Assembly: GCA_947650365.1 (NCBI GenBank)
Contig: CANTAL010000003.1
Location: 868,001 to 932,000 of the forward strand
From: Chamaelirium japonicum
Lineage: Eukaryota; Streptophyta; Magnoliopsida; Liliales; Melanthiaceae
Length of the DNA stretch: 64,000 bases
Direction: 5' to 3'
Shown piece by piece: positions 38,758 to 51,324 of the stretch. The position numbers and the translations under genes were made by a program. Position 1 is the first letter of the stretch. Every line of letters starts with the position of its first letter. Under the pieces are notes generated by a model. The model had not been told where the DNA came from. It made no database searches and saw only the letters and a list, made by a program, of their open reading frames with translations.

Positions 38758-40065
38758 GATCCATTCAAATTCATTCCTATGATCCATTCTAATCCATTCG
38801 TACGATTAATTCGTACGATCCTTTCTAATTCATTCGCACGATCCATTCCAACTCGTTCGTATGATCCATTCGAATTGATTCGTTCTAACTCATTCGTATG
38901 ATCCATTCTAATTCATTCATATGATCTATTCTAATTCTTTCGCTGGAATGTATCCATTCTAATTCATTCGTACAATCCATTCTAATTCATTCGTACGATC
39001 CATTCTAATCCATTCGTACGATCCATTCTAATTCATTCTACGATCTATTCTAATTCATTCGCTCGAATGTATCCATTCTAATTCATTCGTACGATCCATT
39101 CTAATTCATTCGTATGATCCATTCTAACTCATTCGGTGGATCCATTCTAATTCATTCATACGATCCATTCTAATTCATTCGCACGATCCATTTTAATTTA
39201 TTCGTACGATCCATTCTAATTCATTCGCACGATCCATTCTAATTCATTCATATGATCCATTCTAATTTATTTGCACGAATATATGATCCATTCTAATTTA
39301 TTCGCAAGAATGTATCCATTCTAATTCATTCACACGATCCATTCTAATTTAGTCGTATGAATGTATCCATTTTAATTCATTCGTACAATCCATTCTAACT
39401 CATTCATACGATTTAATTCATTCGTACGGTATATTCTTAATTCATTTGCACGATCCATTCTAATTCATTCGTACGATCTATTCTAATTCATTCGCATGAA
39501 TATATCTATTCTAATTCATTCGTATGATCCATTCTAATTTATTCGCACGAACTATTCTAATTTATTCGTACGATCCATTCTAATTCATTTGTACGATCCA
39601 TTCTAATTCATTCGCACGAATGTATCCATTTTAATTCATTCGTACGATCCATTCTAATTCATTTGTAAGATCCATTCTAATTCATTCCTACGATCTATTC
39701 TAATTCATTCGCTCGAATTTATCCATTCTAATTCATTCGTTCGATCGATTCTAATTTATTTGCACGATCCATTCTAATTCATTCGTATGATCCATTCTAA
39801 TTCATTCCTATGATCTATTCTAATTTATTCGCTCGACTGTATCCATTCTAATTCATTCGCACAAATGTATCCATTCTAATTCATTTGCACGATCCATTCT
39901 AATTCATTCCTATGATCCATTCTAATTCATTCATACGATCCATTCTAATTCATTCGCTCGAATGTATCCATTCTAATCCATTCGTACGATCCATTCTAAT
40001 TCATTCGCACGAATGTAACCATTCTAATTCATTCATATGATCCATTCTAATTCATTCGTACGATC
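38758..40065 (+). repeat. Forward satellite block
   Basis: The first 150 bp are the most degraded part of the window (CGTACGATTAATTCG, CATTCGAATTGATTCG, CTAACTCATTCG). Part of HOR-IV lies at 39330-39430 and a GGTGGATCC head near 39132. It ends at CGTACGATCATACAAATG. Confidence 0.87.
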
Positions 40066-41726
40066 ATACAAATGAATTAGAAAGGTTACATTCGTGAGAA
40101 TGAATTAGAATGGATCGTACGAATGAATTAGAATGGATCATACGAATGAATTAGAATCAATTAGAATCGATCGTACAAATGAATTAGAATGGATACATTC
40201 GTGCGAATGAATTAGAATGGATCGTATGAACGAATTAGAATGGATCGTATGAATTAGAATGGATACATTTGTGCGAATGAATTAGAATGGATCGTACGAA
40301 TGGATTAGAATGGATCGTACGAATGGATTAGAATGGATCGTACGAATGGATTAGAATGGATCGTGCGAATGAATTAGAATGGATCGTGCGAATAAATTAA
40401 AATGGATCATACGAATGAATTAGAATGGATCGTACGAATGAATTAGAATGGATACATTCGAGCGAATGAATTAGAATGGAACATAGGAATGAATTAAAAT
40501 GGATCGTACAAATGAATTAGAATGGATCATACGACTGAATTAGAATGGTTACATTCGTGAGAATGAATTAGAATGGATCGTACGAATGAATTAGAATGGA
40601 TCGTACGAATGGATTAGAATGGATCGTACGAATGAATTAGAATGGATACATTCGAGCGAATGAATTAGAATGGATCGTACGAATGAATTAGAATGGATCG
40701 TACGAATGAATTAGACAGGATTGTACGAATGAATTAGAATAGATCGTGCAAATGAATTAGAATGGATCGTACGAAAGAATTAGAATTGATCATACGAATG
40801 AATTAGAATGGATCATACGAATGAATTAGAATCGATCGTGCGAATGAATTAGAATGGAACGTACGAATGAATTTGAATGGATACATTTGTGCGATGAACA
40901 AGAATGGATCGTACGAATGAATTAGAATGGACCGTACGAATGAACTAGAATGGATACATTCGTGCGAATGAATTAGAATGGATCATACAAAAGAATTAGA
41001 ATGGATCGTGCGAATGAATCAGAATGGATCGTGCGAATGAGTTAGAATGGATCGTATGAACGAATTAGAATGGATCATATGAACGAATTAGAATGGATCG
41101 TACGAATTAATTAGAATGGATACATTTGTGCGAATTAATTAGAATGCATCGTACGAATGAATTAGAATGGATCGTACGAATGAATTAGAATGGATCGTAC
41201 GAATGAATTAGAATGGATAGTGCGAATAAATTTGAATGGATCGTACGAATGAATTTGAATGGATCGAACGAATGAATTAGAATGGATCGTGCGAATGAAT
41301 TAGAATGGATACATTCGTGCGAATGAATTAGAATGGATCGTACGAATGAATTAGAATGGTTCATACGAATGAATTAAAATGGATCGTACAAATGAATTAG
41401 AATGGATCGTGCGAATGAATTAGAATGGATCATACGAACGAATTAGAATGGATCGTACGAACGAATTAGAATGAATCGTATGAACGAATTAGAATGGATC
41501 GTACGAATGAATTAGAATGGATACATTCGAGCGAATGAATTAGAATGGATCGTACGAATGAACTAGAATGGATCATAGGAATAAATTAGAATGGATCGTG
41601 CAAATGAATTAGAATGGATACATTCGTGCGAATGAATTAGAATGGATCGTAGGAATGAATTAGAATGGATCGTACGTATGAATTAGAATGGTTACATTCG
41701 TGCGAATGAATTAGAATGGATCGTAC
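40066..41726 (-). repeat. Inverted satellite block, 1.7 kb
   Basis: The part 40680-41640 is duplicated 2065 bp downstream. A direct repeat of tail bases (GAATTAGAATCAATTAG) lies near 40148-40164. The exit is GGATCGTACGATCC, a perfect core palindrome. Confidence 0.9.
40680..41640 (-). repeat. Duplication offset by 2065 bp, copy 1
   Basis: Shares GCGATGAACAAG/GCGATGAATAAG, GAACTAGAATGG and GATAGTGCG markers in order with 42745-43705. The offset is 2065 at several points. The copies differ at many bases, so this is older than the duplications at 58-64 kb. Confidence 0.82.
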
Positions 41727-41930
41727 GATCCATTCTAATTCATACGATCCATTCTAATTCATTCGCACGAATGTATCCATTCTAATTCATTTGTACGATC
41801 CATTCTAATTCATTCGTACGATTCATTCTAATTCATTTGTACGATCCATTCTAATTCATTCGCACGATCCATTCTAATTCATTCCTTCGATCTATTCTAA
41901 TTCATTCGTACGATCAATTCTAATTCATTT
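41727..41930 (+). repeat. Forward island of about nine units
   Basis: A shortened unit is near 41741-41750 (CTAATTCATACGATCC). It ends ATTCATTTATGCGATG. Confidence 0.86.
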
Positions 41931-44073
41931 ATGCGATGAATAAGAATGGTGCGTACGAATGGATCGTACGAATGAATTAGAATGGATCGTACAAATGAAT
42001 TAGAAAGGTTACATTTGTGAGAATGAATTAGAATGGATCGTACGAATGAATTAAAATGGATTATGCGAATGAATTAGATTGTACGAATGAATTAGAATGG
42101 ATTGTACGAATGAATTAGACTGGATACATTCGTGGCAATGCATTAGAATGGATACATTTGTGCGAATGAATTAGAATGGATCGTACGAATGAATTAGAAT
42201 GGATCGTACGAATAAATTAGAATGGATACATTCGTGCGAATGAATTAGAATGGATTGTACGAATGAATTAGAATGGATCGTGCTATTGAATTAGAATTGA
42301 TCATAAGAATGAATTAGAATGGATCGTGCGAATGAATTAAAATGGATCGTAGGAATGAATTAGAATGGATACATTTGTGAGAATGAATTAGAATGGATTA
42401 TAGGAATGGATTAGAATGGATCGTACGAATGGATTAGAATGGATCGTACGAATGGATTAGAATGGATCGTACGAATGAATTAGAATGGATCATACAACTG
42501 AATTAGAAAGGTTACATTCGTGAGAATGAATTAGAATGGATACATTCGAGCGAATGAATTAGAATGGATATATTTGTACGAATGAATTAGAATGGATCGT
42601 ACGAATGGATTAGAATGGATCATAGGAATGAATTAGAATGGATCGTACGAATGGATTAGAATGGATCGTACAAATGAATTAGAATGGATACATTCGTGCG
42701 AATGAATTAGAATGGTTCGTACGAATGAATTAGAATGGATCGTACGAATGAATTAGAATGGATCATACGAATGAAATAGACTGGATTGTACGAATGAATT
42801 AGAATAGATCGTGCGAATGAATTAGAATGGATCGTACGAAAGAATTTGAATGGATCGTACGAATGAATTAGAATAGATCATATGAATGAATTAGAATCTA
42901 TCGTGCGAATGAATTAGAATGGATCGTATGAATGAATTAGAATGGATACATTTGTGCGATGAATAAGAATGGAGCGTACGAATGAATTAGAATGGAGCGT
43001 ACGAATGAACTAGAATGGATACATTCGTGCGAATGAATTAGAATGGATCATATGAAAGAACTAGAATGGATCGTGCGAATGAATTAGAATGGATCGTGCG
43101 AATGAATTAGAATGGATCGTACGAACGAATTAGAATGGATAATATGAACGAATTAGAATGGATCGTACGAATGAATTAGAATGGATACATTTGTGCGAAT
43201 TATTTAGAATGGATGGTACAAATGAATTATAATGGATCGTACGAATGAATTAGAATGGATCGTACGAATGAATTAGAATGGATAGTGCGAATGAATTTGA
43301 ATGGATCGTACGAATGAATTAGAATGGATCGAACGAATGAATTAGAATAGATCGTGCGAATGAATTAGAATGGATACATTCGTGCGAATGAATTAGAATG
43401 GATCATACGAATGAATTAGAATGGATCATACGAATGAATTAAAATGGATCGTATAAATGAATTAGAATGGATCGTGCGAATGAATTAGAATGGATCGTAC
43501 GAACGAATTAGAATGGATCATACGAACGAATTAGAATGGATCGCATGAACGAATTATAATGGATAGTACGAATGAATTAGAATGGATACATTCTAGCGAA
43601 TGAATTAGAATGGATCGTACGAATGAATTAGAATGGATCATAGGAATGAATTAGAATGGATCGTGCAAATGAATTAGAATGGATACATTCGTGCGAATGA
43701 ATTAGAATGGATCGTACGAATGGATTAGAATGGATCGTACGAATGGATTAGAATGGATCGTACGAATGAATTAAAATGGATACATTTGTGCGAATTAGAA
43801 TGGATCGTAGGATTGAATTAGAATGGATCGTAGAAATGAAATAGAATGGATTATACGAATGAATTAGAATGGTTACATTCGTGCGAATTAATTAGAATGG
43901 ATCGTACGAATGGATTAGAATGGATCATACGAATGAATTAGAATGGATCGTACGAATGGATTAGAATGGATCATAGGAATGAATTAGAATGGATCATACG
44001 AATGAATTAGAATGGATCGTACAAATGAATTAGAAAGGTTATATTTGTGAGAATGAATTAGAATGGATCGTAC
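41931..44073 (-). repeat. Longest inverted block before 58.5 kb, 2.1 kb
   Basis: Second copy of the 2065-bp-offset duplication at 42745-43705. It opens GATGAATAAGAATGG, and an 18-bp-type unit lies near 42071-42082. It ends GGATCGTACGATTC. Confidence 0.9.
42745..43705 (-). repeat. Duplication offset by 2065 bp, copy 2
   Basis: Partner of 40680-41640. A piece of about 115 bp (42942-43058) also resembles 61319-61436. Confidence 0.82.
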
Positions 44074-44504
44074 GATTCATTCTAATTCATTCGTACGATC
44101 CATTCAACTTCATTCGCACGATTCATTCTAATTCATTCGTATGAATCATTCTAATTCATTCGTAGATCCATTCTAATTCATTCCTACGATCCATTCTAAT
44201 TCATTCGCACGAATGTATCCATTCTAATTCATTTGCACGATCCATTCTAATTCATTCCTATGATCCATTCTAATTCATTCGTACGATCCATTCTAATTCA
44301 TTCGCTCGAATGTATCCATTCTAATTCATTCGTACGATCCATTCTAATTCGTTCATACGATCCATTATAATTCATTCGTATGATCCATTCTAATTCGTTT
44401 GTACGATCCATTCTAATTCATTCGCACGATCCATTCTAATTCATTTGTACGATCCATTTTAATTCATTTGCATGATCCATTCTAATTCATTCGTATGATA
44501 CATT
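44074..44504 (+). repeat. Forward block, start of the 8-kb duplicated segment
   Basis: Homology to 53631 onward is clear from about 44205. It ends with the recurrent GTATGATACATTCATGCG junction. Confidence 0.9.
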
Positions 44505-44854
44505 CATGCGAATGAATTAGAAGGGATCGTATGAATGAATTAGAATGGATCATATGAATGGATTAGAATGGATCGTATGAACGAATTAGAATGGATCGTA
44601 CGAACGAATTAGAATGGATCGTATGAACGAATTAGAATGGATCGTACGAATGAATTAGAATGGATCATAGGAATGAATTAGAATGGATCGTGCAAATGAA
44701 TTAGAATGGATACATTTGTGCGAATGAATTAGAATGGATCGTAGGAATGAATTAGAATGGATCTACGAATGAATTAGAATGAATCATACGAATGAATTAG
44801 AGTGGATCGTGCGAATGAATTTGAATGGATCGTACGAATGAATTAGAATAAATC
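44505..44854 (-). repeat. Inverted block in the 8-kb segment, copy 1
   Basis: Partner of 53933-54333. This copy lacks a 23+28 bp unit pair present there. The exit is AAATCGTACGATCC in both copies. Confidence 0.9.
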
Positions 44855-46050
44855 GTACGATCCATTCTAATTCATTCTCACAAATGTAACCTTTCTAATT
44901 CATTTGTACGATCCATTCTAATTCATTCGTACGATCCATTCTAATTCATTCCTATGATCCATTCTAGTCCATTCGTACGATCCATTCTAATTCATTCGCA
45001 TGAATGTAACCATTCCAATTCATTCGTACGATCCATTCTAATTAATTCCTATGATCCATTCTAATTCATTCGTACGATCCATTCTAATTCATTCGCTCGA
45101 ATGTATCCATTCTAATTCATTCGTATGATCCATTCTAATTCGTTCATACGATCCATTCTAATTCGTTTGTACAATCCATTCTAATTCATTCGTACGATCC
45201 ATTCTAATTCATTCGCACGATCCAATCTAATTCATTTGTACGATCCATTTTAATTCATTCGTATGATCCATTCTAATTCATTCGTACGATCCATTCTAAT
45301 TCATTCGCACGAATGTATCCATTCTAATTCATTCGCACGATCCATTCTAATTCATTCGTACGATCCATTCTAATTCATTCGTACGATCCATTCAAATTTA
45401 TTCGCATGATCCATTCTAATTCATTCGTACTATCAATTCTAATTCATTCCTACGATCTATTCTAATTGATTCGAACGATGCAATCTAATTCATTCGCACA
45501 AATGTATCTATTCTAATTCATTCGTACAATGCATTCTAATCCATTCGTACGATCCATTCGTACGATCCATTCTAATTCATTCGCACAAATGTAACCATTC
45601 TAATTCATTCGTATGAGCTATTCTAATTCATTCGTACGATCCATTCTAATTCATTCGTTCGAACCATTCTAATTCATTCTCACGAATGTAACGTTTCTAA
45701 TTCATTTGTTTGATCCATTTTAATTCATTCGTACGATCCATTCTAATTCATTCCTATGATCCATTCTAATTCATTCGTATGATCCATTCTAATTCATTCG
45801 TATGATCCATTCTAATTTATTCGTTCAAATATATCCATTCTAATTCATTCGTACGATCCATTCTAATTCATTCGCACGATCCATTCTAATTCATTCACAT
45901 GAATGTATCCATTCTAATTCATTTGCACGATCCATTCTAATTCATTCCTATGATCCATTCTAATTCATTCGTACGATCCAATCTAATTCATTCGTCCGAT
46001 CCATTCAAATTCATTCGTACGATGCAATCTAATTCATTCGCACAAATGGA
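44855..46050 (+). repeat. Forward block in the 8-kb segment, copy 1
   Basis: Contains HOR-III at 45474-45542 and a 13-bp unit at 45546-45558 that is full length in the partner. It ends GCACAAATGGATCGTGC, shared with 55527-55543. Confidence 0.9.
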
Positions 46051-46385
46051 TCGTGCAAATGAATTATAATGGATCGTACGAATGAATTAGAATGGTTCGT
46101 TAGAATGAATTAGAATGGATCGTACGAATGAATTAGAATGGATCATGCGAATGAATTTGAATGGATCGTACGAATGTATTAGAATGGATCGAACGAATGA
46201 AATAGAATGGATACATTCGAGCGAATGAATTAGAATTGGTCGTAGGAATGAATTAGAATGGATCATACGAATAAATTAGAATAGATCGTGCGAATGAATT
46301 AGAATGGATTGTACGAATGAATTAGAATGGCTAAATTCGTGCGAATGAATTAGAATGGATCGGACGAATAAATTAGATGGATACA
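46051..46385 (-). repeat. Inverted block in the 8-kb segment, copy 1
   Basis: Partial reverse HOR-I at 46126-46248. This copy and the next block together have about 125 bp more than the partner copy. Confidence 0.89.
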
Positions 46386-47631
46386 TTCGTACGATCCATT
46401 CTAATTCATTCTTACGAATCCATTCTAATTCATTCGCACGAATGTATCCATTCTAATTCATTCGTACAATCCATTCTAATTCATTCGCACGATCCATTCT
46501 TATTCGTTCGTATGATCCATTCTAATTCATTCGTACGATCCATTCTAATCCATTCGTATGATCCATTCTAATTCATTCGTACGATCCATTCTAATTCATT
46601 CGCACGAATGTATCCATTTATCATTCGCACAATCCAATCTAATTCAAACGTACGATCCATTCTAATTCATTCATATGATGTATTCTAATTCATTCGTATG
46701 ATCCATTCTAATTCATTCAGATGATTCATTCTAATTCATTCGTACGATCCATTCTAATTCATTCGCACAAATGTATCCATTCTAATTCATTCATACGATC
46801 CATTCTAATTCATTCGCACGATCTATTCTAATTCATTTGTATGAATGTATCCATTCTAATTCATTCGCACGATCCATTCAAATTCATTCGCACGATCCAT
46901 TCTAATTCATTCGTACGATCCATTCTAATTCATTTGCACGATCCATTCAAATTCATTCCTATGATCCATTCTAATTCATTCGCACGATCAATTCTAATTC
47001 ATTCGTACGATCCATTCTAATTTATTCATACAATCCATTCTAATTCATTCGTACAATCCATTCTAATTTATTCGTACAAATGTATCCATTATAATTCATT
47101 TGTACGATCCATTCTAATTCATTCGTGCGATTCATTCTAATTCATTCGCACGATCCATTCTAATTCATTCGTACGATCCATTCTAATTCATTTGCACGAA
47201 TGTATCCATTCTAATGCATTCGTACAATCCATTCTAATTCATTCGCACGATCCATTCTAATTCATTCATATGATCCATTCTAATTCATTCCTACGATCTA
47301 TTCTAATTCATTCGCTTGAATGTATCCATTCTAATTCATTCGTTCGATCCATTCTAATTCATTCGTACGATCCATTCAAATTCATTCGCATGATCCATTC
47401 AAATTCATTCGTACGATCCATTCTAATTCATTCTCACGAATGTAACCTTTCTAATTCATTTGTATGATCCATTCTAATTCATTCGTACGATCCATTCTAA
47501 TCCATTTGTACGATCCATTCTAATCCATTCGTACGATCTATTCTAATTCATGCGCACGATCCATTCTAATTCATTCGTACAATGCATTCTAATTCATTCG
47601 CTCGAATGTATCTATTCTAATTTATTCGCAC
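46386..47631 (+). repeat. Forward block in the 8-kb segment, copy 1
   Basis: HOR-I lies at 47290-47470. A broken 28-mer (CCATTTATCATTCG) at about 46614-46627 is repeated at 56000-56013. It ends at TATTCGCACGAATG, inside the part absent from the second copy. Confidence 0.9.
47290..47470 (+). repeat. HOR-I word
   Basis: Complete. CGCTTGAATG replaces CGCTCGAATG, and the ATTCAAA tail appears twice. Confidence 0.87.
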
Positions 47632-47676
47632 GAATGAATTAGAATGGATCAGACGAATGAATTAGAATGGATCGTA
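47632..47676 (-). repeat. Two inverted units
   Basis: Lies in the ~1076 bp present only in copy 1. The exit GGATCGTACGATTC leads into a HOR-II word. Confidence 0.86.
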
Positions 47677-47880
47677 CGATTCATTCTAATTCATTCGTAC
47701 GATCCATTCTAATGCATTCGTACGATTCATTCTAATTCATTCGCACGATCCATTCTAATTCATTCGTACGATCCATTCTTATTCATTCATTTGATCCATT
47801 CTAATTTATTCGAACAATCAATTCTAATTTATTCATACGATCCATTCTAATTCATTCGTATGATCCATTCTAACTCATTT
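47677..47880 (+). repeat. Forward island with HOR-II
   Basis: HOR-II at 47676-47795. It ends CTAACTCATTTTAGAATGG, an off-core switch. Confidence 0.86.
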
Positions 47881-48169
47881 TAGAATGGATCGTACGAACG
47901 AATTAGAATGGATCGTATGAATGAATTAGACTAGATCGTACAAATGAATTAGAATGGATCGTGCGAATGAATCAGAATTGATCATACGAATGAATTAGAA
48001 TGGATCTTACGAATGAATTAGAATGGATCGTGCGAATGAATTAGAATGGATCGTACGAATGAATTAGAATGGATATATTTGAACGAATAAATTAGAATGG
48101 ATCATACGAATGAATTAGAATGGATCGTACGAATGAATTAGAATGGATCGTGCGAATGAATTAGAATCG
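47881..48169 (-). repeat. Inverted satellite block
   Basis: Twelve units, including a GATATATTTGAACG 28-mer. The exit is GAATCGATTCATTC, a 14-bp near palindrome on TCGA. Confidence 0.86.
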
Positions 48170-48432
48170 ATTCATTCTTATTCATTCGTACGATCCATTC
48201 TAATTCATTCATATGATTCATTCTCATTCATTCGTACGATCCATTCTAATTCATTCTTACGACCAATTCTAATTCATTCGCACGAATGTATCCATTCTAA
48301 TTCATTCGTACAATCCATTCTAATTCATTCGAACGATCCATTCTAATTCATTCGCATGATCCATTCAAATTCATTTGTACGATCCATTTTAAGTCATTCG
48401 CATGATCCATTCTAATTCATTCGTATGATACA
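48170..48432 (+). repeat. Forward island
   Basis: Ends with the recurrent GTATGATACATTCGTGCG junction, with matching flanks of over 60 bp at 33.2 kb. Confidence 0.86.
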
Positions 48433-48674
48433 TTCGTGCGAATGAATTAGAATGGATCGTATGAATGAATTATAATGGATACATTTGTGCGAATGAATTA
48501 GAATGGATCGTACGAATGAATTAGAATGGATCGTACGAAAGAATTATAATTGATCATACGAATGAATCAGAATGGATCATACGAATGAATTAGAATGGAT
48601 CGTGCGAATGAATTAGAATGGATCGTACGAATGAATTAGAATGGATCGTACGAATGAATTAGAATGGATCGTAC
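48433..48674 (-). repeat. Inverted satellite block
   Basis: Ten units. The exit is GGATCGTACGATCC, a perfect palindrome. Confidence 0.87.
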
Positions 48675-49641
48675 GATCCATTCTAATTCATTCTCACAAA
48701 TGTATCCATTCTAATTCATTTGTACGATGCATTCTAATTCATTAGTTCGATCCATTCTAATTCATTCACACGAATATATCCATTCTAATTCATTCGTACA
48801 ATCCATTCTAATTCATTCGTACGATCCATTCTTATTCATTCATGCGATCCATTCTAATTCATTCGCACAATCCATTCTAATTCATTCATACGATCCATTC
48901 TAATTCATTCGTCCGATCCATTCTAATTCATTCGCACAAATGTATCCATTCTAATTCATTCGCACGATCCATTCTAATTCATTCATACAATCCATTCTAA
49001 TTTATTCGCACGAATGTATCCATTCTAATTATTCGCACGATCCATTCTAATTCATTCATACAATCCATTCTAATTCATTCGTACGAATGTATCCATTCTA
49101 ATTAATTCGTACGATCCATTCTAATTCATTCGTATGATCCATTCTTATTCATTCGCACGATCCAGTCTAATTGATTCGCACGATCCATTCTAATTCATTC
49201 GCACGAATGTATCCATTCTAATTCATTCATACGATCCATTCTAATTCATTAATATGATCCATTCTAATTCATTCGTACGATCCATTCTAATTCATATGCA
49301 CAAAGGTATCCATTCTAATTCATTTGTATGATGCATTCTAATTCATTCGTACGATCCATTCTAATTTATTCGCACGATCCGTTCTAATTCATTCCTATGA
49401 TCCATTCTAATTCATTCGAACGAATGTAACCATTCTAATTCATTCGTACGATCCATTCTAATTCATTCCTACGATCCATTCTAATTCATTCACACGAATG
49501 TATCCATTCTAATTCATTTGCACGATCCATTCTAATTCATTCCTATGATCCATTCTAATTCATTCGCTCGAATGTATCCATTCTAATTCATTCGTACGAT
49601 CCATTCTAATTCATTCTCACGAATGTAACCTTTCTAATTCT
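48675..49641 (+). repeat. Forward block in the 8-kb segment, copy 1
   Basis: Homology with copy 2 resumes at about 48706 (partner 56992). The deleted tail CTAATTATTCG at 49025-49035 is shared with 57311-57321. It ends CTTTCTAATTCTACG. Confidence 0.9.
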
Positions 49642-49992
49642 ACGAATGAATTAGAATGGATCGTGCGAATATATTAGAATCGATCGTACGAATGAATTAG
49701 AATGGATCGTACGAATAAATTAGATCGTACGAATTAATTAGAATGGATCGTACCAATGAATTAAAATAGATACATTCATACGACTGAATTAGAATGGATC
49801 ATGCGAATTAATTAGAATTAATCGTATGAATGAATTTGAATGGATACATTTGTATAAATGAATCTGAATGGATTGTATGAATGAATTACAATGGATCGTA
49901 CGAATGAATTAGAATGGATCGTGTGAATGAATTAGAATGAATCGTATGAATACATTAGAATGGATCGTACAAATTAATTAGAATGAATCGTA
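49642..49992 (-). repeat. Inverted block in the 8-kb segment, copy 1
   Basis: Partner of 57928-58277. It shares GAATTAATTAG and GAATCTGAATGG tails and an 18-bp unit near 49722. Confidence 0.9.
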
Positions 49993-50232
49993 CGATCCAT
50001 TCTAATTCATTTGTACGATCTAACTCATTCGTATGATCCATTCTAATTCATTCGCACGAATTTAACCATTCTAATCTATTCGTACGATCCATTCTAATTC
50101 GTTCATACGATCTATTCTAATTCATTCGTATGATCCATTCTAATTCATTCGTACGATCCATTCTAATTCATTCGTACGATCCAGTCTAATCCATTCGTAC
50201 GATCAATTCTAATTCATTCGCACAAATGTATC
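49993..50232 (+). repeat. Forward island in the 8-kb segment, copy 1
   Basis: An 18-bp unit (GTACGATCTAACTC) near 50016 is also at 58302. It ends ACAAATGTATCATGC. Confidence 0.9.
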
Positions 50233-51301
50233 ATGCAAATGAATTAGAATGGATCGTACGAATGAATTAGAATGGATACATTCGTCCGAATGAGTTAGAA
50301 TGGATCGTACGAATGAATTAGAATGGATCGTGCGAATGAATTAGAATGGATCGTGCGAATGAATTACAATGGATCATACGAATAAATTAGAATGGATACA
50401 TTTGTCCGAATGAATTATAATGGATCGTACGAATGAATTAGAATGGATCATACGAATGAATTTGAATGGATCGTACAAATGAATTAGAATGGATACATTT
50501 GTGCGAATGGATCATAGGAATGAATTAGAATGGATCGTACGAATGAATTAGAATGGATTATACGAATGAATTAGAATGGATACATTCGTGCGAATGAATT
50601 AGAATGGAATGTAAGAATGAATTACAATGGATCGTACTAATGAATTAGAATGGATCCATTCGTACAATGAATTAGAATGGATCGTATGAATGGATTAGAA
50701 TGGATCGTACGAAGGGATTAGAACGCATTGTACGAATGAATTAGAATGGATCGGACGAATGAATTAGAATGGATACATTCGTGCGAATGAATTAGAATGG
50801 ATCATACGAATGAATTAGACTGGATCGTGCGAATGAATTAGAATGGATCGTATGAATAAATTAGAATGGATCGTGCGAATGAATTAGACTGGATCGTGCG
50901 AATGAATTAGAATGGATCGTGCGAATGAATTAGAATGAATCGTACGAATGAATTAGAATGGATCGTACGAATGAATTAGAATGGATCATATGAATGAGTT
51001 TGAATGGATCGTACAAATAAATTAAAATGGATCGTGCTAATGAATTATTATGGATACATTCGAGCGAATGAATTAGAATGGATCGTACGAATGAATTAGA
51101 ATGGATCATAGGAATGAATTAGAATGGATCGTGCAAATGAATTAGAATGGATACATTCGTGCGAATGAATTAGAATTGATTGGACGAATGAATTAGAATG
51201 GATCGTACGAATGAATTATAATGGTTACATTCGTGCGAATGAATTAGAATAGATCATACGAATGAATTAGATCGTACGAATGAATTAGAATGGATCGTAC
51301 G
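50233..51301 (-). repeat. Inverted block in the 8-kb segment, copy 1
   Basis: Partner of 58519-59570. Around 50870-50990 the two copies use different units with a net 18-bp difference. GATCCATTCGTACAATG near 50653 is shared. Confidence 0.9.
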
Positions 51302-51324
51302 TAATTCATTCGCACGAATGTATC
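51302..51324 (+). repeat. Single forward unit inside inverted array
   Basis: One unit, TAATTCATTCGCACGAATG, entered through GTACGTAATTC. Exactly the same island is at 59571-59592 and 63012-63034. Confidence 0.9.
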
